Numbered from the stretch's first letter, positions 16,929 to 28,800 are shown. The stretch is DNA of 64,000 nucleotides from JAHBNG01 sp039028975 (GCA_039028975.1 JBCCHB010000050.1:1-64000), one strand, 5' to 3'. The notes: generated from the letters alone by a model not told the origin. A program made the numbers and translations.

Positions 16929-18842
16929 ATGCAACTTAAGTTTCGGCGAAAGATTCAACGCTGTATCTATTTACTCCTAGCGAGCATCTTGCTGCTCCCG
17001 TCGATGACGAATCCAACCTCTTTGCAGGCTGAGTCACCACAGCAAGCAGATGACTCGACGCTCCAGAATCCGATCTTTCTGCCATTTATCACAGATGCTA
17101 ACAATTCTCAATCAACTATTCCGGATCCAAGCGGTGAAACGCCTGAAAGCGAAGGCAATCCACAGGAAATCCAAATTGTGGAAGCAGCGGGTCTTGCACA
17201 TTCAAGCTTTGTACCGGATGGCTATGAGCTGTTTTTCAATGATGAGTTTAGCGGGTCCAGCCTGAATAACGATAAATGGTACCCATACCTATTACCACAC
17301 TGGAGCGATGCAGCTCATGAACGCAATGCCAGGGCCAGGCTTCAAATGAACAATGGCACACTTAAGCTTCAAACCTGGTACGGCGATGGTTACTGGAGCC
17401 CAAAAAACTATAATGTGAAATCCGTGATCATGAGTGGACAGTATTCAGGTAACGCTGGTTCACATGTGGGGCTACACACAAAAGCCATGTGCGATTATAA
17501 CCAGGGTCAATGCATCCCTGTTTGGAACAAGTATGCGAACCAACATAAGAAACTGGCTGTCACCAAATATGGCTACTTTGAGCTACGGGCCAAAGCTTGC
17601 CCAACCGGCTATTGTGCATGGTGGATGATAGGCTTCGAGGATGATTCCAAAAAGTCAGGTGAGATCGATATCTTAGAAATCACTCATAAACCCGAAACGA
17701 CTAAGGGTGTATGGAAAAACTGCGTTCATTTTGGCCTGCAAAAATGGACAGATCCAAACCTCACTGCTGCTGATAGACTCTTTTATGATAACAAGACAAT
17801 TCCTGGCGGCAACTCGAATGCTGGTTCATGTTCAGACCTATCGGAGCAGTTTCGCACATATGGCCTGCTTTGGGAGAAAGATCGCCTTACATTTTTCATT
17901 GATGGTGTTCAGATCAAGCAGATTAATGAATCACCCAATTATGAAATGCTAACAGCCTTAGATGTTTCGGATTGGCATAACGATGAGCATCTGTTCCAGT
18001 TTCCCATCGCTAACCAGTTCGAGGTTGACTACTTTCGCATCTATAAGAACACGCGTGTACAAGATGCAAGCGCATCCATGCTAAATGGTAGCCCTGGTTG
18101 GGGGCATAAAGCATCTCATGCTATTGACGGCAATACCAACACATATGCCCAGTCTTACTCGAAAAATTGGGACTTGCAGGTTGACCTCAAGAAGACCCAT
18201 GCCGTTGAAAAGATTGTCTTCCATCCAAACTGGGCTAACTGGGCTAGGAACTATACCATCAAGGTAAAGAGAGAGGATGGTTCCTGGAGCACGATCAAGA
18301 CCGTAAACAATGCAGGAAACAATAAACGAACCTTTACTTTCAATCCACCTGTTCCAGCCCGCTATGTGCAACTCGACGTTACGTCTCAACAAGGGAGCTA
18401 TGCTCACGGTATCCACGAATTTGAGGTACACGGGAAGCCCAATCTAGCCGAAGATAAACCTGTAACCATGCTCAACGGTAGCCCGGGTTGGGGTCACGTA
18501 ACATCTCGCAGCGTCGATGGCCGGGGCGATACGTACACCCAATCCTACAGCGAAAAGTGGGATATGAAGATCGATTTGGGAGATGAAGCTTCGGTCGAGC
18601 AGATTGTGTATAGACCCAATTGGGCCAACTACGCAAAGAATTACGAGATTCGTGCAATCCGTGAGGACGGCAGCAGTACCCAAATTGCCAGAGTGAAAAA
18701 CGGAAATCAGAATGGGAGAATATTCTATTTCACCTCACCCAAGAAGGCACGTTACATTCAGTTCAATGTGTTTGGCGAAAACCGTTCGGGTGACTACGCC
18801 CACGCCATCCATGAATTTGAAGTCTACGGAACGCCAGAATAA
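16929..18842 (+). CDS. Secreted GH16 family glycoside hydrolase with two F5/8 type C domains
   Basis: I start at ATG 16929 (AGAAAGGAACACCCT ribosome site), giving 637 residues with the signal MQLKFRRKIQRCIYLLLASI. The frame is open further upstream from 16848 without a signal-like start. After the signal comes an S/T/E/P-rich linker holding NPIFLPFITDA. The GH16 domain (about residues 90-380) shows LFFNDEFSGSSLNNDKW and the catalytic GEIDILEITH (ExDxxE, nucleophile and acid/base) near residue 245. Two discoidin/F5-8C domains follow (each starting SMLNGSPGWGH or TMLNGSPGWGH and ending HEFEVHG or HEFEVYG) and should bind sugars. Probable role: extracellular beta-glucan or galactan hydrolysis. 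The two discoidin copies are close duplicates. Confidence 0.9.
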   Translation: MQLKFRRKIQRCIYLLLASILLLPSMTNPTSLQAESPQQADDSTLQNPIFLPFITDANNSQSTIPDPSGETPESEGNPQEIQIVEAAGLAHSSFVPDGYELFFNDEFSGSSLNNDKWYPYLLPHWSDAAHERNARARLQMNNGTLKLQTWYGDGYWSPKNYNVKSVIMSGQYSGNAGSHVGLHTKAMCDYNQGQCIPVWNKYANQHKKLAVTKYGYFELRAKACPTGYCAWWMIGFEDDSKKSGEIDILEITHKPETTKGVWKNCVHFGLQKWTDPNLTAADRLFYDNKTIPGGNSNAGSCSDLSEQFRTYGLLWEKDRLTFFIDGVQIKQINESPNYEMLTALDVSDWHNDEHLFQFPIANQFEVDYFRIYKNTRVQDASASMLNGSPGWGHKASHAIDGNTNTYAQSYSKNWDLQVDLKKTHAVEKIVFHPNWANWARNYTIKVKREDGSWSTIKTVNNAGNNKRTFTFNPPVPARYVQLDVTSQQGSYAHGIHEFEVHGKPNLAEDKPVTMLNGSPGWGHVTSRSVDGRGDTYTQSYSEKWDMKIDLGDEASVEQIVYRPNWANYAKNYEIRAIREDGSSTQIARVKNGNQNGRIFYFTSPKKARYIQFNVFGENRSGDYAHAIHEFEVYGTPE

Positions 18843-18964
18843 TGCGATTAGTCTGACTGCACTCTGCCCTGAGAAATGGGGCACGGACTAGGTGGATTAG
18901 CAGAGCTTTTTCATCTTCCGTGGTGCCCCTTGATCCATGTAAAACTACTGACTTTACTTTGATC

Positions 18965-18994
18965 GGGAGTTGGTTCCCAAAAAAGCCAACTCCC
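18965..18994 (+). terminator. Terminator-like hairpin after the GH16 gene
   Basis: GGGAGTTGG (18965-18973) and CCAACTCCC (18986-18994) form a 9-bp stem with an A-rich loop, followed by AATTTCACAATT. A second, longer-range pair, GGGGCAC (18878-18884) and GTGCCCC (18923-18929), lies just before it. Either could end GH16 transcription. A single TGACGGGGTGACACCCG motif at 19037 precedes the next gene. Confidence 0.5.
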
Positions 18995-19100
18995 AATTTC
19001 ACAATTAAGGAACGAGAATTAAATAATTTGGTCATTTGACGGGGTGACACCCGAATGAAACGCGCAAGTTATTTAAGGCCCATTCCTAAGGAACAGCATT

Positions 19101-20966
19101 ATGAACAATCAGAAAGTGGCGAGTATAAACCAGCAGAGCAAGTGGCTCACGAAGTGGCTCATCGCTCTGCTCCTTCTGGCGCTATTAACCTCGGTTGCAT
19201 CGTCCCGCTTACAGGCTCAACACGGAGGAGGCCACCATGTGGATCCTACGGACGCGATCGCCTGCGGTGATTATGCTGTCGGTGAAAACAGCCCACAGAC
19301 AAACAATGCCCAAAGCTATATCGATCGGCCAGACGGTACCTTTGGTAGCGGTTGCCACCCTATGGGGTGCCAGCCCGGCGAAATCTGGACCGAGCTTCAC
19401 GCTTGGTGGCTACCCAATGCAGGGAAAACTGGCGAGGATTTTGGTCACATGCACATGAACCTTTGTAACCCGCTAGGGGCAGGTATGCAGGGAAGCATCA
19501 CTTGGCCAATTCAGTTTGCCCTCTTCGAGTCGCCCGGTGATTTGAGAACATTGAAGGCGACGCTGGTCTACGGTTCGAAAGAGCCAGGCTATTGGAAAAA
19601 AATTGATGACGTGGACGTACCGGAGGAAAATTGTACATCCTGGCAAGACGGCAATCTAACCAGGCGGACCTGTACACCCTTTTGGTATCGCAATTCAAAT
19701 GGTGAACCATTTACCTTTGATATTAGTGGGATTCCGCGTACTGGCCACGATCGAATCCGCTTTCGAGCTAGACTCTTTGAGCCTGATAACTCTGAAGTGA
19801 ATGTGCGAACAAAGTTTTTAATCAATCACGGCGGTGAGCAGACCTTCCAAGAGATCAGAAATGGCAAGGTGCAAAATGAGCCAGCCCAGAGTACAAATGG
19901 TTGGTACGGCAAACCCAGCGCCAATATGCATCAGTATGCATCTTTGCAGATTGTCAATCCTCCACTGACACCGATCCTGCACGGAGAGACTTACAACTTC
20001 CAGTTCCGTCGCACCAAAAGTAACGATGAGGGTGCGCTTACCCCCTCAAACCTAAGTTGGTACGCAGCCATCAACTTCGATTCACATGTTGGCGAGAAAG
20101 GCATTCCACTCTGCCCACAAGGCACCAAAGATGAAGACAAGATGCCCATGATCTCATGCAATAGTTCGTCAGGGAATCCCATTACCCTCACTGTCAACCC
20201 TGCTGAACTAGGATTGGAACCAGGCTGGCATCGTCTCTATATCCGTCATACCATCAGACCAGGCCACAAGGGCGCTTTTCTAAGCGGCAACCAAGCCATT
20301 CTCTTTGAGGTTGCCGAACCGGGTTCCAACGGCCCAACGCCAACGCCCACACCAAGTCCGACGCCGACGGTTACACCTTCACCTACGACGCCACCGACAT
20401 CCGGAAATAATCTCCTTGCAGACGGTGGCTTTGAAGATGGCAGTTCGAGTTGGAAGTTCAATGCTGGAGACAGCAGCACCTTTACCGTATCCGCGCCAGG
20501 GAGCAACTCCGGCCAAGCCGGCCATGTCGCCATTGTAGGAGGGTCCAACAACATCCAACTCTATCAGAAGGGGCTAACCATCAAACCGAATACCGATTAT
20601 GTTCTGACCTTCGATGGGTATTCTAGCAGCGGCACCGATCTACGGGTGGAGCTGTTGAATCACAAATCCCCTTATACCAATTACGGACTGCATCAAACGC
20701 TTAACTTGGGTACCGATTGGCAACAGCACCAAATTGCCTTCACGACAGATAATTTTGGTGGAACAGTAAACAACGCACGCTTCCGCTTCTGGCTGGGCGG
20801 TCATTCACAAGCAGGTGACCTCTATCACGTAGACAACGTTGTCTTGACAGAAGTCACGGCTTCTGCGGCAAGCGTCGCTCAGGACATTGCGACTCCATCA
20901 ACTGTAGAAGCACAGCAGGGAAGAAGACCAAGTCAGTTTCTCTATATGCCGCTCATGACCCAATAG
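19101..20966 (+). CDS. Secreted protein with CBM4/9-like domain, C-terminal FLYMPLMTQ
   Basis: A 621-residue protein. The N-terminus has a basic segment followed by WLIALLLLALLTSVASSRLQAQ, a signal peptide. The first domain (about residues 45-400) has HGGGHHVDP, paired cysteines (GCHPMGCQPG, CTSW...TCTPFW) and HMHMNLCNP. I do not recognise it, though the His-rich parts may bind metal. A Pro/Thr linker (TPTPTPSPTPTVTPSPTTPP) leads to a CBM4/9-like beta sandwich (NLLADGGFEDGSSSWKF ... YHVDNVVLTEV). The protein ends QFLYMPLMTQ, a variant of the FLPLV tail. TAAGGAACAG supplies the ribosome site. Likely a sugar-binding exoprotein working with the neighbouring GH16 enzyme. Confidence 0.82.
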   Translation: MNNQKVASINQQSKWLTKWLIALLLLALLTSVASSRLQAQHGGGHHVDPTDAIACGDYAVGENSPQTNNAQSYIDRPDGTFGSGCHPMGCQPGEIWTELHAWWLPNAGKTGEDFGHMHMNLCNPLGAGMQGSITWPIQFALFESPGDLRTLKATLVYGSKEPGYWKKIDDVDVPEENCTSWQDGNLTRRTCTPFWYRNSNGEPFTFDISGIPRTGHDRIRFRARLFEPDNSEVNVRTKFLINHGGEQTFQEIRNGKVQNEPAQSTNGWYGKPSANMHQYASLQIVNPPLTPILHGETYNFQFRRTKSNDEGALTPSNLSWYAAINFDSHVGEKGIPLCPQGTKDEDKMPMISCNSSSGNPITLTVNPAELGLEPGWHRLYIRHTIRPGHKGAFLSGNQAILFEVAEPGSNGPTPTPTPSPTPTVTPSPTTPPTSGNNLLADGGFEDGSSSWKFNAGDSSTFTVSAPGSNSGQAGHVAIVGGSNNIQLYQKGLTIKPNTDYVLTFDGYSSSGTDLRVELLNHKSPYTNYGLHQTLNLGTDWQQHQIAFTTDNFGGTVNNARFRFWLGGHSQAGDLYHVDNVVLTEVTASAASVAQDIATPSTVEAQQGRRPSQFLYMPLMTQ

Positions 20967-21058
20967 GTACATATCTACTCAAGAGATTCGGTGGTCACAG
21001 CCTGATAGGTAGCTCTAGCATATACCGATTTTACATTACGAACCAGGAAGATCAACAT

Positions 21059-21122
21059 TGACGGGTAGCGCCGCAGACATGACGGGTAGCTTGGAAAGTT
21101 GACGGCTGCGTACCCGTCACGG
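21059..21122 (+). promoter_or_regulatory. Three phased TGACGGGT direct repeats plus inverted copy
   Basis: TGACGGGT (21059), TGACGGGT (21080) and TGACGGCT (21100) are spaced by 21 and 20 bases. ACCCGTCA (21112), an exact inverted copy, follows, and CACGGGATTTGCGAAAAT comes after it. The arrangement matches 16657-16714 base for base in spacing, including the downstream ACGG.ATTTG.GA text. It lies about 195 bases before the gene starting at 21252/21318 and probably marks a shared regulon with the GH16 gene. Confidence 0.65.
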
Positions 21123-21317
21123 GATTTGCGAAAATAAGAAATGTAAATCGTTGCTTATGAAATAGCGCACGGATGAACAAATCCCCCCACTAGTCCATCA
21201 TGTGTAGAGCCTGTCTCTACACAACTGTTTATCAACAGGAGAAGAAAACTCATGAAAAAGGATTCCGATTTAACACTTTCTACTGTCAAACTGCCAAACA
21301 TAAAAAGGAGGTGGCCT

Positions 21318-22691
21318 ATGCATATGCGTCATTCATGGAAATATGTGCTCGTTATGATGTTAATACTCTCGCAGGTACTGGCCCCAGCATCTTTGATTCA
21401 GGCTGCCCCCCCAGAGGATGCTCCAGCTCAAGAAGGCAACTCTGATACTTTACAGAGTGACAATGGTTCATCCGGCATGCCAGTGCAAATTTTTCTGCCG
21501 ATGGCTCAGTCAGGTGGTACAGCAAGTGTCAAGCTGACTCACTCACAAGAGACCCCAATTAGCCTCAATATTTTAGCGGCGAATTCAGGCGAGCAAAGCG
21601 TGTCTGCCGCAGGGGTGAGTGGACAGATTACATTCCAGAAGAAGTATCCCAGCAACAAAAAATACTATGTTAGCACATCCGTTGTGGCTAGTGATGGTCG
21701 CTCTGCATACCTTCGCATTTGTCAGATAGATACTAGTATTGGTCGCTATGATAGGGTAGTGAATGGTCAAATCGAGACCGAAGTGATAAGGGACAACTGC
21801 TTTACCCCTTCTGAGGTATTGGATAGAACGAACAATGGTTGGGGCATCGTCACGTTTACACCAGACCCCTCTAAAAATTACTCACGAGCAAACGCCAATT
21901 CGTATCTGCGATATTACATTCCTCCTTTTGAAGGAAGCCGTACAAGTAGCGCAGTCCCCGCTAGTACAACAAGCAACCTAACTGGTTCTGCTTACTATAC
22001 GTACATTCAGACAAAAGATAGTTCTCAGCGTTATAGCCGTTCCTTGGTCGGCCCTAAGCAGACGAGCATTACAGGGATTACAAACCCAGGCTGGAACCAA
22101 GTATGTAATATGACACCTGGAAGCCCACTTACATGGATTAATGACTGCAGAATATGGGGACAGACCGCATGGAAAAACTTCGACCCAAATACACCAAACC
22201 CTGGTAATGGCAGCAGATTATGGGATGTATTTGATGTGAGTTTCCCTGATACGAATCACAAAGAGATTGGTGCAAGTGGCGCATTCGTATTTTTGAGAGG
22301 AAATCAGCAGTATCTACGCCAAACAAACTATAACAAAAATGGAAAGGGCGCTGCACGTGAGTGTCCGATTAATGAGAATGGCCCTGATTGGGGCAACTGC
22401 ACTAGTTGGGGCAAATTCTCAGTCAGCTATGTACATAACGGTTATTCTGCTTATGTATATCCACACCGATCAGGCAGCACAAATCAGGAGGTTCTTCGTC
22501 ATTCCGTTATTGACGCAGATGGCAACTACATAACTCAAAAATGTATCTATACCGGCTGGTTCTGGAACTGTACAGGTTCACGCCAACATACACGAAGCGA
22601 TCTTGCCAAGGAAATATTTGGCTCAGATAACGGATTTAAGGCTGGCGAAATTACAGAATTTGTCTTCCGCTCTAACAAGAAACTTCACTAA
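21318..22691 (+). CDS. Secreted protein of unknown function with FLPMA motif in its N-terminal linker
   Basis: Two starts are possible. ATG 21252 has an AGGAGAAG site. ATG 21318 has a stronger AAGGAGG site and yields a clean signal peptide (MHMRHSWKYVLVMMLILSQV, ending IQAA), so I prefer it (457 residues). A short acidic linker contains MPVQIFLPMAQSGG. The mature region is rich in Tyr/Ser/Asn/Trp and has Cys pairs (NQVCNMTPGSPLTWINDC; CIYTGWFWNCTG), suggesting a disulfide-stabilised extracellular beta fold. No family is recognised. It lies between the CBM-like gene and the Rhs toxin gene, and its upstream region carries the phased TGACGGG repeats. Confidence 0.75.
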   Translation: MHMRHSWKYVLVMMLILSQVLAPASLIQAAPPEDAPAQEGNSDTLQSDNGSSGMPVQIFLPMAQSGGTASVKLTHSQETPISLNILAANSGEQSVSAAGVSGQITFQKKYPSNKKYYVSTSVVASDGRSAYLRICQIDTSIGRYDRVVNGQIETEVIRDNCFTPSEVLDRTNNGWGIVTFTPDPSKNYSRANANSYLRYYIPPFEGSRTSSAVPASTTSNLTGSAYYTYIQTKDSSQRYSRSLVGPKQTSITGITNPGWNQVCNMTPGSPLTWINDCRIWGQTAWKNFDPNTPNPGNGSRLWDVFDVSFPDTNHKEIGASGAFVFLRGNQQYLRQTNYNKNGKGAARECPINENGPDWGNCTSWGKFSVSYVHNGYSAYVYPHRSGSTNQEVLRHSVIDADGNYITQKCIYTGWFWNCTGSRQHTRSDLAKEIFGSDNGFKAGEITEFVFRSNKKLH

Positions 22692-22716
22692 ACACAACCA
22701 AGCGTTCCACTCTCAC

Positions 22717-22753
22717 AAGAGGTGATAAGAGTAGTCTAGGCTTATTACCTCTT
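22717..22753 (+). terminator. Hairpin between the secreted gene and the Rhs gene
   Basis: AAGAGGTGATAAG (22717-22729) pairs with CTTATTACCTCTT (22741-22753) over 13 bp with a single G-T wobble. CCCCCC follows rather than a T-run. It sits 26 bases after the upstream stop codon and about 50 bases before the Rhs ATG. It may terminate the upstream transcript or protect its 3' end. Confidence 0.5.
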
Positions 22754-22805
22754 CCCCCCAAATGCCAGCTCAAATTACACACATATTTGTATAAGGAATT
22801 CAAGT

Positions 22806-25800
22806 ATGAGACTGAAACATGGCAGGAAGTTGATAACCTGCATTCATTCGCTAATTGTGGCACTTATGCTGTTGCAGAGCGTAGTGCCAGTGGCGCAAGC
22901 CCGGGTCCATGAAGGAAGTACATCAGATGTTAATGAAAGGAGTACCGACCAAGAAGAGCTGCTGACAGATCCACTGGTAGCCGCTTCAACAAATGCGGCA
23001 AGTCTCTTTGAAGAGGAATTACATGACGGTGCCATTTTGGAAGAGGATGATCCACCGACTGAGATGGAAGCGGTAGCCGCCGCAGCCGCACCGGTGAGCG
23101 AACTGTTGGCAGAAGAGGCAGTGGCTCTGGAAGCAGTTCGAGGCCCACCTGTGGAGATGACCGTCTCGTTGGATAAAGCGTATCTTCTGGCTGGTGAAGT
23201 GGCCAAGGTGGCGGTTCAGCTCTGGCCAAGCAGCGATGAGAACGTGGCTGGCTTGCCTGTTGAGGTTACGCTACCTACCGGTTTGATTGTGGCAGATGCT
23301 GGCCAACCGCTCCGGTGGACGCTGCCCGAACTGGCTAGTGATGAGCACTTCAGCCAGGTGGTTCGAGTCCAGCTTGAGCAGAGTCTGACCGCTGCCAGTG
23401 TCGGTAATGTGACGGTGACCATTACGCCCAAAGATGGCAGTGCATCAAGCAGCAAGCGAGTACAGATCGGCATGTTGCCAGGGCTGACCAACCTGGCTGG
23501 CGATGAGATGGTGAGCGCAGCATCTGCTCAGAGCGTGCAGAGCGACCAAGGCACCATCCTGACAGCAGAGGGTGGTGACTTGGTGCTGATGGTGCCCTCT
23601 GCTGCCATGCCTCAGGGGACCGAAGTCCGCTTTACGCGCCTCGACCGGGCAGAAACATCAGAGGAAGCATCGGCAACGGCTGCTAACCAGAATCTTGATG
23701 CTGACCAGTCCGAGGATTCTGCTCTCCCCACCTTTAACCCAACTGGTGCCGTCTTCCTGCCGCTCATGGCTGGCTCTTCTAGCGCTGCTCCCTCCGCTCC
23801 CTCCAGTCCTTCGACGGATGCAACTCCACGGAGCGAATCTGAAGCGGATGGACCAAGCATCTGGAGCCACTTTAGCGAAGGAGAAGAGCCGGTCTTCCAC
23901 CACTGGGACTTCACGGCTCAGTCCGGCGAGACCATAATCAGCCAGTTCGAGCAACCGCTGCTGCTGGTCTACAACACAAAGTGGCTGTCCGACGGAGGCG
24001 TGGAGCCAGAGCAGTTGGGTCTCTTTAGCCGAGAGACAGCTGAAGATGAGTGGATGAGTGTCCCTTCGACCTACGTGGCAGACCAAGGGGTGCTGGTGGC
24101 GAAGCTGAGCCACTTTAGCGAGTACAAGTTGGGTCTGGAGCTGAATGTGAAGGGCGACATCATGCCCAGCATCAGCAGCTTTAGCAGCGACCTCTTTACC
24201 GGGTCGGCCATGGTCCGCTACCCGATTGAGGTACCGGCAGGACCGGGTGGTATGGCCCCATCTCTGAGCCTGAGCTACTCTAGCAGTGGCGTCAACGATT
24301 TCTATGACGCCAACCGAGCCAGCAGCAGCGACTGGGACACCCAAGCCAGTCCGGTCGGTGTGGGCTGGAATCTGGGCGGCATCGGCTACATTGCTTTGGC
24401 AGACCGCCACAGCATCGCCAACCTGTGGGACGACAAGTACAGCCTGGTCCTCAACGGCAGTAGCGCCGAGATGCATCACGCCAGCCCCTACGGACCCAGC
24501 GCACTGACTATGGTCCCCGAGCAGTTCACCAAGATTGAGAAGAGCCTGCAATACAAGAACAACAGTGCCTCTAGCTTAGGCAAGGTCATCGACACAGGGA
24601 CCTGGACGGTGACGGGTCAGGATGGGACCAAGCACTCCTTTGGCTCCACGGCCGACCCCCGCTATGGCCCCAGCAACTCGACACAGGGAATGATCGTCGA
24701 CTTTGGTCGGGGGCGCTGGCAGGTCAACCGCTGGTACTTGACCGAATCACAAGACACATCAGGTAACTACATCTCCTACAGCTACAAGTCAGACAAGCGC
24801 CACGTGCGGCCCCAAGGTGGCAATGGCTGCTCCACCGATTCCTTCTTCAACAATGCCTGGTACTACAGAGACATCCAGCCAGACGTCATATCCTGGGGTG
24901 GCAACAAGAATACAGGCCACGGCCACACAATGCAGCTCCTCTTCGGCTACAGCAGCCGTAGCGATATCCGCAGCGATGGCGGCGGCTCAGGCCCTGTTGC
25001 CAGCGACAAAGATTGGGCATACGCCCGCTGCATCCAGTACATGTATGGCACCAAGCGCCTAACCAGCATCACCGTGCAAGTCAAGGTCAGCGGCGGCTGG
25101 AAGAACATCCGTCAGTACACGCTGGGCCAATCCTATACGACTCGACCGAGCGGCGCACCCTCTTATGTCAAACATCTGCGACTCAACAACATCAAGCACT
25201 ATGGCTACAGCAGCGGCAACAGCCGAACAGGTAGCCCGCTCAACACCTATACATTCGGCTATCAGCAGCTCAGCCATCACGCCCAGTTCTACCTAACTAG
25301 CGCGGACAATGGTTGGGGCGGCAAGACCACCTATTGGTATGCCAATCACAACACCACCGAATATGAGATCTCGGATAACAACGTCAACCAGCTCAACCAG
25401 ACCGATACCGAAACGTATCGCCGCCGCGTCTACCAGACGAAAGTCGATGATGGATTAGGCAACTACTTCTACACCGTCTACGGCTACGGCAACGCGCGCC
25501 AGCGCAACTACCGGGGTGGTGTGGACTTCCTGGGCCATGACTATGTCTCCAGCCGTACCTACAAGATGAATACGGGCGTTTCAGCATCCAACGAGGTGCG
25601 CTATACCCAGCACTACTTCCATCAACTGGGCGGTAGCAACGGTGCCAACCCAGATCCAAGAGTCGGCCGCGAATATGCCAGCCAAGTCTACCAACCTGCT
25701 TCAACCTTGGCTGGGGGCTGTGGCAAGCGCCCCAAAGTGACCTCGAACGTGCTCTACTGCCGCATGAGCCGAACCGATACGACGTGGACCGCGCTCCAGG

Positions 25801-28800
25801 GTAGCGGCACAAGCTGGACAGGGACCACTGACTACCATGCCCGCGGTCGCTGGGTGCGCCAGGACAAGGTCATCAACCGAATTGAACACCAACATGCCAG
25901 TAGTGGCTATGTGACCAATGAACAGCGCTTCTACTATGAGACCTCGCGTCAAAATTACAAACAGTATGGTCAAGTGACCAGAACCGATGAGTATGCGGAT
26001 GGGGTACGGCAGCGCATCCACTACACCCAGTACTATCCCAACGTTAGCAAACACATCGTCAACAAGCCGTCCAGAATGCGAGTCTATGCGGGTAATAACA
26101 GCACCTGCTTCTCCGAGACGAGAAACATCTACGACAGCACTGGCAACCACTACAAAGTGGCTCCAACCAAGGGCTTGGTGGCCCGAACCGAGACGGCTGT
26201 GACCAGTGGCTGCACCAGCAGCTATCCGATCGGCACCTACAGTTCGAGCTGGGCCATCACACATTATGGGTATGATGCTTATGGCAACCAGACTAGCGTC
26301 AACCAGGTTGGCCCCAGCCGCAGCGGAAGCCAAAATCAGGTAAGCGTCACAACCTACGACAGCACCTACCGAGTCTTCCCCATCCAGGTGAAGAACAACC
26401 GAGCCACCGGCTTCAAGGAAACGGCCCAGTATTATGGCGTCAATCGATCAACCAGCAGCGCCGGCGGACAGTGGGGTGCTATCGCCGAACATTGTGCTGT
26501 CAATGAAGTCTGTACCCGCCTCAAGTATGATGCCTTTGGCCGTCCTACCTTTCGCTGGGAGAGGGTACCTAAGAGCAATGGGTGGGCCAGCGACAGCCAA
26601 GCCAACGTCAAATATGCCTACTACACGAAGGGTGTCAGTGGACTCAAAACAAATGCCATCATCGAGTGGCGCTCCCCTCGCTGCTATGGCAACTTCATTC
26701 GACGTCACTACAACGGTCTCGGTCAACTGGTCCACGAACAGTCTCCTCAGCAGAACTGGAAAACCAATGTAGATGGCTGCAACCCTGGGAACTACTATGC
26801 TGAAATCGATGTAGACTACAGCTACGACTCACTAGGCAATCAGATCTATGTCAGCGTGCCGCGCAAGACCACAACTGGGTGGACCAGCGCCAGCCGCCGC
26901 ATCGCCTACAGCAATTGGGGCGGCAGCACCAAGACGACTAGCACATACGACGTGCTAGGACGCCCCATGCAGGTGACAGCCCCCAATGGTGAGCGAACCT
27001 ACCACTACTATGCTGGACGGGCATCGTCAGTTGCCCAAGGAGATGGCTATGGCAGCGAGCCAGACAAATTCATCCGCTGGACCGAGAATGATGGTCTGGG
27101 CCATCTGAAATATGTGCGCAACTATCGCAAGAGCGGTTCCAATTGGGTACAGGACGCTCAAGTGACCTTGACCCATGATGCGGTCGGAAACTTGAAGACG
27201 GTACGCACAGCCGATGGCAAGACAGCCAGCATGAGCTACAACAAGGTGGGCCAGAAGACCTACATGAATGACCCCGACTTGGGGACCTGGACCTATGCCT
27301 ACGATCGACTGGGGAACCTGACCCGTCAGACCGATGCAAGAAATAAGACCACCTGTCTCTACTACCAAAGTACCACCAATCGACTGGCTGGCAAACGTTT
27401 CCTCACCCATACAAACTGCAATAACCAGAGTGGGAACTATGATATCCGCTACCTCTACGATACCAGCGGTCGTGGCCCCAGCTTGGGTATGTTGACCCAA
27501 GTCTACTACCACAAGAGTGGTGGCTACTACAAAAATTTCTGGTACAACGGCAACGGTCAAATATCTCAAGAGCAGGTGCGAGTGCCAGGCACATCGGCCT
27601 ACACCACAAAGTACTACTATGATGGCGCCCAGCGTCGCTACGCAACCAAGTACCCAGATGGTACCTACACCCGAGTTGAGTTCAACAGCATGGGGCTGGA
27701 AAAGCGTCTCTGTGATGGATACTTGAGTGGTTCAACCGTCTACTGCACTGGTGAATCGATTGCCAACAGCGCTTCCTACGATGAGGCGGGACGGCTGCGC
27801 TATGTGAAGCTCTTCAAGGGAACAGACCTGCACCTGCGCCATGACTATGGAAATTGGACCAGCAACAACGGTCGGTTGAGCCAGATCCGAGTGGGTACCA
27901 GCTCTAGCTCCGGCAGTTCCTCCTCGTACAATCGCTTCCGATTGAATTACAGCCATGATCGCTTTGGCAACGTGGCCCAAATCAGCGACCGCTATAATCT
28001 GGGGACCACCTACAGCCGAAGCTACTCGTACGACCATGTAAATCGACTGACCAGCGAGTATGGCACCAGTCACAGTTGGAAGCCATCGGGTCGCTTCAAC
28101 AAGTTCGAGAACCGGACCGTCTCTTATAGCAGCGGCAGTCACGTCCATGCGCCCACATCCGTTTCCGGCATCGGCTCCTACTCTTATGACGCCAACGGCA
28201 ATATGACCAGCAGGGCCGGACAAAGCTTAAGCTGGAACCATGAGAATCGGCTTAGCCAAGTCAAGCAGGGCAGTACAGTCTTAGAGAATTACCTCTACGA
28301 CGATAGTGGCCAGCGCATCAAGAAGTGGAACGGCTCCAGCACCGTCTACTATATCGGTAACCACTACGAAATAGAGGTGGGCAATGGTAGCGTCATCGCC
28401 TCCTCAGTGGACCTGGCCCAGAACGAAGCCGACGAGTTGGATCAGGAGCAAGAGGTCTTTGACAGACCACGCTGTGAGGTGACCAGCGACGACATCGATA
28501 TCGCTCATCTGGACGGCTTCTATCCCGATGAGGACCCTGAGAGTATCGTCCAAGAGGCTGAGGCTGAACTGTTAGAAGTAACCCCACCAAGTGAGTCTGC
28601 CCAACCAAGCGAGACTGAGCTATCCATCGCCCTCTTCCTGCCCTTGGTATCTGGCAACACCACCAGCGCTGACAGCAACACACCAGAGGGCACTGACCTG
28701 AACCATGAGCTTGCCGAAGGGTTCGAAGGGGTCGAAGGGGCGGCCATAAATGCCACGACCATCATCAAGTACTACTACTTCAACGGTCAGCGGATTGCCA

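Noticed and set aside
23658..24551. 297-codon antisense frame within the Rhs gene
   Set aside because: It mirrors the Rhs coding sequence, lacks family motifs and a ribosome site, and the plus-strand reading shows clear SpvB/Rhs motifs. The same holds for the antisense frames at 25701-26333 and 27027-27569.
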